Of a stretch of DNA of 5,322 bases, positions 1 through 4,385 are shown one piece after another (the first letter of the stretch is position 1; each line of letters begins with the position of its first letter). Location: assembly GCA_947487745.1 (NCBI GenBank), contig CANKXQ010000107.1, positions 1-5,322 of the forward strand, in the 5' to 3' direction. The position numbers and the translations under genes were made by a program. The notes beneath the pieces are model-generated. The model saw only the letters and a program-made list of their open reading frames with translations. It made no database searches and had not been told where the DNA came from. This DNA comes from Spartobacteria bacterium. GTDB taxonomy: Bacteria; Verrucomicrobiota; Verrucomicrobiia; Chthoniobacterales; Terrimicrobiaceae.

Positions 1-674
1 CGGATTTTTTCGGCGAGAGCAGGCCCCTCTGTGGCGGAGTTGAGCGTGTGAGTGAGTCCCCATTTTTTGGCCATTTCGAGCTTGGACTCGTGGAGGTCGA
101 TGCCGACGATAGGATGTGCGCTGACCATTTGCGCGGCTTGGGCTATATTGAGTCCCACGCCGCCAATGCCGAAAATGACAACGCTCTGGCCGATCTTGAG
201 CTGGGCGTCGTTGTTGACGACACCTACGGCGGTGGTGACAGCACAGCCGAAAAGCGGAGCCAAGCGCATTTCGAAGTCGGGAGGGATGACGGTGAGACGG
301 TTCTCGGAGACGATGGCCTCGTCGTTGAATGTGGTAACCCAACCGGCGTTGACGGTTTTGTTTCCCCACTTGTATTTGGGCGGTTGGCACTGGAGTCCAC
401 CGCTGGGCCGCCAGTGGAGAACGACATGATCGCCGGGCTTGACGCGCGTCACGCCCTCCCCTACCCGCTCGACGATGCCTGATCCCTCGTGCCCGAGGAG
501 ATGGGGCAGAAATTTATCGGGGCCCTTGGCGGCTTCGATCTCGTTGATTTGTGCCCCACAAATGCCGCTGTAATGAATACGGACATGGACCTGGCCGAAG
601 GTGAGTGACTCGGGCATCTCGAGTTCGGCGACTTCGAGCGGAGAGTTGGATTGGACGAGGATGGCGGAGAGCAT
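1..674 (-). CDS. Zinc-dependent medium-chain alcohol/polyol dehydrogenase, 3' end cut off by the window
   Basis: This is the first 224 codons of an MDR-superfamily dehydrogenase, which would oxidise or reduce an alcohol, polyol or sugar with NAD(H) in the cytoplasm. Reading from ATG 674, the N-terminal GroES-like domain has the catalytic-zinc ligands C39 (in SGICG) and H62-E63 (in GHEGSG). C144 in FGCAVTTAVG is the usual third ligand. The Rossmann fold follows, with GIGGVG at 169-174 and D193 in GIDLHESKLE, the acidic residue that favours NAD over NADP. The lobe that normally carries four structural-zinc cysteines (about residues 85-115) has only C96, so the structural zinc is probably missing. 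The ATG at 674 gives a normal MDR N-terminus (MLSAILVQ). It is preceded by a pyrimidine-rich repeat, CTCACTTCCC, and not by a Shine-Dalgarno site. It is the last gene seen in the cluster, 21 nt after the four-helix-bundle gene. The family is sure; the substrate is unknown. Confidence 0.9.
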   Translation of the reverse strand, partial: MLSAILVQSNSPLEVAELEMPESLTFGQVHVRIHYSGICGAQINEIEAAKGPDKFLPHLLGHEGSGIVERVGEGVTRVKPGDHVVLHWRPSGGLQCQPPKYKWGNKTVNAGWVTTFNDEAIVSENRLTVIPPDFEMRLAPLFGCAVTTAVGVVNNDAQLKIGQSVVIFGIGGVGLNIAQAAQMVSAHPIVGIDLHESKLEMAKKWGLTHTLNSATEGPALAEKI

Positions 675-695
675 GGGAAGTGAGGAGTGAAAGTG
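675..695 (-). repeat. Pyrimidine arm of the GTGAGGAGTGAAAGTG repeat family, between four-helix-bundle gene and dehydrogenase
   Basis: The whole 21-nt gap between the TAG stop of the four-helix-bundle gene (698-696) and the dehydrogenase ATG (674) is repeat. On the plus strand 680-695 reads GTGAGGAGTGAAAGTG, so the coding strand reads CACTTTCACTCCTCAC and then TTCCC before the ATG. The first 14 bases occur exactly again at 1773-1786 and 2809-2822. The orientation is opposite to the purine-rich arm at the other end of the four-helix-bundle gene. Confidence 0.8.
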
Positions 696-1088
696 CTACT
701 TGGCTTTTTCTAAATCGCGGAGTTTTTTGATGGTGGCTGTGAGGATGGCGATGATTTCGCGGCAAAGGGATGTGCGCAGATTGATTATGCCTTCTGGAAG
801 CCAGTGTTTGAAACGCTGGTAGCGGCCCATGGTTTCTTGTGCGGAACCTCGGGCGATGACCAAAAATTGTGTGTATTCTTTGCGTGAGCCGCGCCCGTAA
901 CCCTCTTCGATATTTGCGGCAATAGAATCCGCGCTGGCGTATTGCTGGGCAATGAGGCGGGTGAGTGTGAAATCTGAGGAAAACTTTGAAAGGTCTTGCA
1001 CGACTAGATCAAAAAGCTCGATGGCCTTGCAATAAGCACCGAAGCGCTTCAATCCGCCGCTCTCCTCACTCTCACTTTTCACTCTCAC
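696..1088 (-). CDS. Four-helix-bundle protein (S23 / 23S rRNA intervening-sequence protein, Avd-like family)
   Basis: This is a small helical protein of about 130 residues. The family (23S rRNA IVS-encoded protein, structurally like bAvd of diversity-generating retroelements) forms ring-shaped oligomers of four-helix bundles. Its cellular function is unknown, although a basic nucleic-acid-binding surface is usual. The diagnostic core is ANIEEGYGRGSRKEY at residues 58-72, followed by FLVIARGSAQET (75-86) and a last helix ending KKLRDLEKAK. The start is GTG 1088, nine nt after the methyltransferase stop, with GGAGG four nt upstream. GTG 1082 with a ten-nt spacing is equally possible. Residues 1-10 (MRVKSESEES) are a translation of the purine-rich repeat and probably not part of the fold. 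The gene has no metabolic link to its neighbours and is bracketed by inverted repeat arms, so I infer it arrived as cargo of a repeat element. Family assignment is firm; role is not. Confidence 0.9.
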   Translation of the reverse strand: MRVKSESEESGGLKRFGAYCKAIELFDLVVQDLSKFSSDFTLTRLIAQQYASADSIAANIEEGYGRGSRKEYTQFLVIARGSAQETMGRYQRFKHWLPEGIINLRTSLCREIIAILTATIKKLRDLEKAK

Positions 1089-1097
1089 TCTCCCTCC
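1060..1097 (-). repeat. Purine arm of the repeat family at the 5' end of the four-helix-bundle gene
   Basis: On the coding strand this stretch consists of GTGAGA, GTGAAAA and GTGAGGAG units and contains no pyrimidine but T. It begins directly after the methyltransferase TAA and runs about 28 nt into the four-helix-bundle gene. It is the inverse complement in style of the arm at 675-695, so the gene lies between inverted arms. It provides GGAGG, two possible GTG starts and the codons for the first ten residues. Confidence 0.75.
1093..1097 (-). promoter_or_regulatory. Ribosome binding site of the four-helix-bundle gene
   Basis: GGAGG follows the methyltransferase stop codon directly (TAAGGAGGGAGAGTG on the coding strand). 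It is four nt from GTG 1088 and ten nt from GTG 1082. It is the strongest Shine-Dalgarno match at any start in the window and it is made from the repeat arm itself. The spacing slightly favours GTG 1082. Confidence 0.6.
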
Positions 1098-1763
1098 TTA
1101 CTCGAAATAGATAAACTCGTAGTCGCCGGTGTAGCCGAAGTGTTTGTAGAGCCAAATCCATTCTTCTTGGTCGAAGAAGGATTCGCAGGTGAGGGCCCAG
1201 CATTGGACATTGAAGAGTTCCTGTTCGTTGCGGTAGCTCTCGAGCATGATGTAGCCTTGCTTGCCGACGCGTTGGATTTCGCTGAGCGCGGTTTGCAATT
1301 CGAAGATGCGGAGGTTGTGAAGCGTGGCGAGGGAGATGACGAGGTCGAAGGATTTGTCCTCGAAGGGATAGGGATCCTGAGCGCGGTGGAGGAAGAGGTT
1401 CGCCTTGAGCTCGGGGTGCACGCTGGCGAGGCCGTGTTTTGAGATGTCGAATCCAACGATCTCGAGTCCGGGCTCGAGGAGTTGCATTTCGTAAAGGAGA
1501 AAGCCTTTTCCGCATCCGACATCGAGCACGCGGGAACCAGCCTTGAGCCCGTAGGTGTCGATGAGAGCTTGCGCAACAGGTTTCCAGCGGCCGGGAAGAT
1601 ATTTGTATCCACCGTAACCGAAGCGCCGGTCACCATCCCAGTAATCGAACTCATACTCCTTGGCCTTGAGCATGCAGGCGACTTTGTCATCGACCATGCG
1701 GGCAAGGACATCGCGGGAGGCGGCTTTGTGAAGAGGAGTTACAAAATTACGGAGTTGGGACAT
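1098..1763 (-). CDS. Class I SAM-dependent methyltransferase
   Basis: The 221-residue protein transfers a methyl group from S-adenosylmethionine, in this setting probably to a sugar hydroxyl or other small glycan precursor in the cytoplasm. Motif I is VLDVGCGKG at 79-87. The ribose-binding acidic residue is D106 in IVGFDIS. FDLVISLATLHN at 139-150 is the motif-IV region after the RAQDPYPF segment. Ahead of the Rossmann fold lies an aromatic stretch, YEFDYWDGDRRFGYGGYKY (37-55), that looks family-specific and may bind the acceptor. I chose ATG 1763. An in-frame ATG at 1856 would add 31 residues, but they are simply a translation of the repeat spacer (LSLSLFP-like, low complexity). No Shine-Dalgarno precedes ATG 1763; the leader is CACTCTTCCTCC. 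It lies between the kinase and the four-helix-bundle gene. Fold certain, substrate unknown. Confidence 0.9.
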   Translation of the reverse strand: MSQLRNFVTPLHKAASRDVLARMVDDKVACMLKAKEYEFDYWDGDRRFGYGGYKYLPGRWKPVAQALIDTYGLKAGSRVLDVGCGKGFLLYEMQLLEPGLEIVGFDISKHGLASVHPELKANLFLHRAQDPYPFEDKSFDLVISLATLHNLRIFELQTALSEIQRVGKQGYIMLESYRNEQELFNVQCWALTCESFFDQEEWIWLYKHFGYTGDYEFIYFE

Positions 1764-1880
1764 GGAGGAAGAGTGAGGAGTGAAAGGGGAAAGTGAAAGG
1801 GGAAAAATGAGAGTGATAGGGAAAAGTGAAAGTGAGAGGAGGGCCTCACTCCTCACTCCTCACTCCTCACTCACTCTCCC
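1764..1880 (-). repeat. Composite repeat: purine arm joined head-on to pyrimidine arm, kinase-methyltransferase gap
   Basis: On the coding strand a purine arm (1880 to 1844) is followed directly by a pyrimidine arm (1843 to 1764) that ends at the methyltransferase ATG. The arms meet at GGCC (1842-1845). The pyrimidine arm contains the exact 14-nt core at 1773-1786 plus several TTTCAC/TTTCCCC variants. The arms are partly complementary: GTGA(1832-1835)/TCAC(1853-1856) and GGAG(1838-1841)/CTCC(1849-1852) can pair around a seven-nt loop with a two-nt bulge. The purine arm also encodes the last residues and the stop codon of the kinase. The layout matches that of the four-helix-bundle locus without the gene. 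Confidence 0.75.
1844..1871 (-). repeat. Four perfect tandem copies of a 7-mer (CCTCACT on plus, AGTGAGG on coding strand)
   Basis: Copies lie at 1844-1850, 1851-1857, 1858-1864 and 1865-1871 without a mismatch. Because seven is not a multiple of three and each unit contains TGA, the array puts a stop codon in all three frames of the coding strand. It also contains AGGAG, a Shine-Dalgarno-like core. One of its TGA triplets (1862-1860) is the stop of the kinase gene. Confidence 0.9.
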
Positions 1881-2852
1881 TTCTGCGCGGATCGCAGAGA
1901 CTCGTGCGCGGGAGAGTTGGAGGGAGAGTGAGCGATGGGGATCGGTGGGACGGCCTGGGAAAAAGGCGTTGAGACAGATGCAGGCCCACTTGATTTGGTA
2001 GAGGGGCGTGAGGAGGGCGAGGCGTTGGTGGAGGGCGTCGGGATTGGGAAAGAGAGGGATGGTTTTTTCGAGGAAAAGAGCGGCGAGATTTTCCGAGAGA
2101 AGGCGGTCGGGTTGGTTCGTGAAGTCGATGAGGGTTTTCGCGGGGTCGTCCCAGCCGGCGTATTCGAAATCGACATAGCGGAGTGTGCCATCCGACTGCC
2201 GAAGGGCGTTGTGGAAGCCAAAGTCGGAGGGTGAGAGGCAGCGCTCCGAGGGCGGGAGGATTTCGCGGCGGGTGGAATCCGGGATGTCTTCGATTTTTTT
2301 GCGGAGGTCGTGCCAGAGCGGAAGAAGAGTGTCGCGAATGAAGAGCACGGCTTGCTCATGCTCCTCGCTGGTGGACTGAATTTGCTGAAGGCGGTCGATG
2401 CGGGCGGCGGTGGTCTCAAGGTGTGCCTGGATCGAGAAGCAAGCTTCGGAGACGGGCGGGAGGTTTTTGTCGAATGCCGACTGGGCGTTCATTTCCGCAA
2501 AGAACTCTGCGGCGTCCAGAATGTCGGATTCGCCGATTTCTTGCGGTGGATTGCCTGGAATGAATTCGAGCAGGGCAAAGCGTGTGGACGGGTCTTTTGC
2601 GAGTGGTGCAGGGGCTTTGCGGGAGCCGATGGATTGAAGGAAATCGAGAAAAGCCCATTCCTGCCCGAGGCGGTCGCGGGGGTCAGCTTCGCTCCAGAAA
2701 TAGTTTTTGAGGAGAAAGGATTCGGAACCACAATCGACACGCCAGACGCGGTTGTTGCGGCCACCGGCCAAGGCAATGAGGCTGGAGTGAGCTGGTTTTC
2801 CTAATTGCGTGAGGAGTGAAAGCGCGGCGTAAGAGGGATCGGGCGGAGTCAT
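1860..2852 (-). CDS. Aminoglycoside-phosphotransferase / choline-kinase-fold small-molecule kinase
   Basis: The 330-residue protein has the protein-kinase-like APH fold and should phosphorylate a small hydroxylated molecule (sugar, choline-like or amino alcohol) with ATP in the cytoplasm. The N-lobe shows the nucleotide loop GGRNNRVWRV (30-39), the likely ATP-contacting lysine K49 in LLKNY, and E65. The hinge follows at LLEFIPGN (94-101). The catalytic loop is LSPSDFGFHN (206-215), with base D210 and N215; the usual H of the HxD motif is replaced by P208. The metal-binding DFE is at 228-230 in VDFEYAGWDDP. The ATG at 2852 overlaps the phosphatase stop by ATGA, which supports this start and translational coupling. 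The last six residues (GRVSEE) and the stop are repeat-derived. Codons 11-15 (LSLLT) contain an exact 14-nt repeat core. Nothing suggests antibiotic resistance; the operon points to glycan-precursor metabolism. Confidence 0.87.
   Translation of the reverse strand: MTPPDPSYAALSLLTQLGKPAHSSLIALAGGRNNRVWRVDCGSESFLLKNYFWSEADPRDRLGQEWAFLDFLQSIGSRKAPAPLAKDPSTRFALLEFIPGNPPQEIGESDILDAAEFFAEMNAQSAFDKNLPPVSEACFSIQAHLETTAARIDRLQQIQSTSEEHEQAVLFIRDTLLPLWHDLRKKIEDIPDSTRREILPPSERCLSPSDFGFHNALRQSDGTLRYVDFEYAGWDDPAKTLIDFTNQPDRLLSENLAALFLEKTIPLFPNPDALHQRLALLTPLYQIKWACICLNAFFPGRPTDPHRSLSLQLSRARVSAIRAEGRVSEE
2809..2822 (-). repeat. Exact 14-nt repeat core inside the kinase gene
   Basis: The plus strand reads GTGAGGAGTGAAAG, identical to 680-693 and 1773-1786 and in the same orientation. 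It lies in kinase codons 11-15 and encodes part of LSLLT without breaking the frame. It could be a remnant of a repeat copy taken into the coding sequence, or a chance match helped by the leucine/serine-rich helix. Confidence 0.6.
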
Positions 2853-3424
2853 CGCTGAAAGAGAAGTTGGCGGGCCTTGTGCCAGGAGCGAAGGCGTGGA
2901 GAGGTCGTCCAGAGCGGGTGGGTATTTTCTGGATCGAAGAGGATGAAAGCCGTGGCGGCAGGGAACCCGGGAGTTTCGAAAACTTCGGGCAAGTCATCGA
3001 TGAGCGCACGAGGGCGCAACTCGGCGACTTTTGCGACCTTCGCTTCGCGGGTATCGAAGAAATGCAGAGGCAGACCGGCGAGTGGAGTGGATTGAATCCA
3101 GTTGGCGGCGGCTTCGCGCAGGTCCGTTTTGTCACCAAGAACGGGGAATTGCGTTTTGTGACTTACGATGACGAGCTCCTCTTGCGCTGAGGCAACGAAC
3201 TCGGCGCAGCCTGGAAAAAGTGTCCCCTTCCCGATTTGCTTGCCGTAGGCAAGGCCTTGGACGCGCGTCCAGAGATCGTTTGCACCACGGGCGAGAGCGG
3301 AGGCTTTGATGGAGGATTTATTTGTTACGATGCCTGGTTCTGGGAGGCAATCAAGCCGGGATGCGGCAGCGCGGAAGGCTTCGTCGTAGCAGATGATCGT
3401 ATTGTCGAGATCGAGCGCGATCAT
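2849..3424 (-). CDS. HAD-superfamily hydrolase, probable small-molecule phosphatase
   Basis: The 191-residue protein should remove a phosphate from a small phosphorylated metabolite in the cytoplasm through an aspartyl-phosphate. Motif I is at the very N-terminus: DLDNT (5-9), with nucleophile D5 and acid/base D7. Motif II is S88 in VIVSHK. The motif III lysine is probably K129 or K132. Motif IV is the acidic pair D143-D144 in ALIDDLPEVF. The segment between motifs I and II (about 12-80) forms a small helical cap. The ATG at 3424 overlaps the transketolase stop (ATGA), and its own stop overlaps the kinase start, so these three genes are translationally coupled. Its product may be the dephosphorylated form of a transketolase-derived sugar phosphate, but this is inference. 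HAD membership is clear; the substrate cannot be read from the sequence. Confidence 0.82.
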   Translation of the reverse strand: MIALDLDNTIICYDEAFRAAASRLDCLPEPGIVTNKSSIKASALARGANDLWTRVQGLAYGKQIGKGTLFPGCAEFVASAQEELVIVSHKTQFPVLGDKTDLREAAANWIQSTPLAGLPLHFFDTREAKVAKVAELRPRALIDDLPEVFETPGFPAATAFILFDPENTHPLWTTSPRLRSWHKARQLLFQR

Positions 3425-4329
3425 GCGATCTCGGCGGCAATCCGGCGGGCGAGGCTGGCGGCATCGAGGCCGCAGTAAACTCGGGCCTCCTCTTGCTCGC
3501 CGCAGTCGTGCAGAAACTCATCCGGGATACCAATGCGTATCAGGCGCGGCGGGTTTGTTCTGCCAGATAAAAACTCGGCGACGGCGGAACCGAATCCACC
3601 GAGGACGGAGTGCTCTTCAATGGAAAAGACCGGCGATGAGCCGAGGTGGGCGAGGGCTTCCAAATCGAGCGGCTTCACGCTGGCGCAATTCCAAACGGTG
3701 GCTTGGATGTCGTCTTTTGCGAGGAGATCGGCAGCAGCAAGAACCTCCGAGAGAATCGTTCCGCAGGCGAGCAGCGTGGCTGAAGAGCCTGTGCGAAGGC
3801 GCTGCCAGCGGCCAACCATAAAAGCGGCCTCTTCCGTGAGGACGGGCTCGCCTTTTTTGCCAATGCGCAGATAGGCGGATTGGTTTTGCGCAAATACCCA
3901 GCGCATCGCTGCGCGCAACTCGGGTGCATCTGCGGGGGCGAGAACATTCATGCCTGGCAGGCTGCGCATGATGGCCAGATCCTCGAATGAATGGTGCGTG
4001 GATCCCAGAGCGGCATAAGAGAGGCCACTCCCCGTGCCGACAATCGTAACCGGCATGTTGTGGTAGCACACATCGAGTTTGATCTGCTCCAAGCAACGCG
4101 TCGTGACAAATGGAGTGATCGTGTAGCAAACAGGGCGCAGACCGCTGGAGGCAAGGCCGGCAGCGAGGGAGATCATATTGGCCTCGGCAACACCGCAATT
4201 ATAGAAGCGGGTCGGCATGGCGGCTTTGAACTTGTCAAAAAGGCGATTCCCGATGTCACCACTCAGGACAACGATGCGCTCGTCAACAAGGGCGAGTTGG
4301 AGGATTTCATCGGCGAAGGCGTTGCGCAT
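3421..4329 (-). CDS. Transketolase, C-terminal subunit (pyrimidine-binding and C-terminal domains)
   Basis: This is the second half of a split thiamine-diphosphate transketolase, 302 residues, which works as a complex with the N-terminal subunit to move two-carbon ketol units between sugars. The cofactor-activating glutamate is E49 in GVAEANM. Pyrimidine-pocket residues follow around ITPF (71-74). GSTHHSFEDLAIMRSLPGM (109-126) is the conserved substrate-channel histidine segment. The regulatory C-terminal domain includes EEHSVLGGFGSAVAE (238-252). The ATG at 4329 gives the typical start MRNAFADEIL. The 56-nt leader before it is almost purely pyrimidine, without a Shine-Dalgarno. Its stop overlaps the phosphatase start. 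Split transketolases of this kind are often found in surface-glycan or secondary-metabolite clusters and may act on a specialised substrate rather than in the pentose phosphate pathway. A role in that pathway cannot be excluded. Confidence 0.93.
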   Translation of the reverse strand: MRNAFADEILQLALVDERIVVLSGDIGNRLFDKFKAAMPTRFYNCGVAEANMISLAAGLASSGLRPVCYTITPFVTTRCLEQIKLDVCYHNMPVTIVGTGSGLSYAALGSTHHSFEDLAIMRSLPGMNVLAPADAPELRAAMRWVFAQNQSAYLRIGKKGEPVLTEEAAFMVGRWQRLRTGSSATLLACGTILSEVLAAADLLAKDDIQATVWNCASVKPLDLEALAHLGSSPVFSIEEHSVLGGFGSAVAEFLSGRTNPPRLIRIGIPDEFLHDCGEQEEARVYCGLDAASLARRIAAEIA

Positions 4330-4385
4330 GGAGAGGAAGTGAAAGTGAAAGTGAAAGTGAGAGGGGTGAGTGAGGGCGGGAGGTG
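4330..4385 (-). repeat. Solo pyrimidine arm with TTTCAC hexamer array between the two transketolase genes
   Basis: The 56-nt gap reads almost only C and T on the coding strand. It contains three perfect TTTCAC units (GTGAAA on plus at 4339-4344, 4345-4350, 4351-4356) and one variant (GTGAGA at 4357-4362), then CTTCCTCTCC up to the ATG. No purine arm is present. It resembles the pyrimidine arms at 675-695 and 1764-1843. It separates two subunits that normally lie close together. Confidence 0.75.

Noticed and set aside
48..482. Plus-strand open frame of 144 codons
   Set aside because: It lies wholly over the dehydrogenase, whose motifs are clear on the minus strand; its translation shows no recognisable motif.
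696..1088. Remnant of a 23S rRNA gene around the S23-type protein
   Set aside because: The flanks are protein-coding genes and repeats; no rRNA sequence is visible.
1085..1711. Minus-strand open frame of 208 codons rich in serine, proline and arginine
   Set aside because: It is the alternate frame of the methyltransferase; the composition is typical of a GC-rich shadow frame.
1832..1856. Possible rho-independent terminator in the repeat hairpin
   Set aside because: The stem is only eight pairs with a bulge, and no T-run follows on the coding strand. The downstream methyltransferase appears to belong to the same operon.
675..1880. CRISPR-like array
   Set aside because: The repeats are short, degenerate and tandem or inverted, with no regular spacers and no cas genes.
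1780..2001. Plus-strand frame beginning MKGESERGK over the repeat
   Set aside because: It is translated repeat sequence followed by the antisense of the kinase gene, with no motif.
1860..2852. Antibiotic resistance gene (aminoglycoside phosphotransferase)
   Set aside because: Only the fold matches; the operon context is biosynthetic and the catalytic loop is not that of known resistance enzymes.
3617..4198. Minus-strand open frame of 193 codons, cysteine/histidine/arginine-rich
   Set aside because: It is a shadow of the transketolase C subunit; the cysteines do not form a regular zinc-finger pattern.
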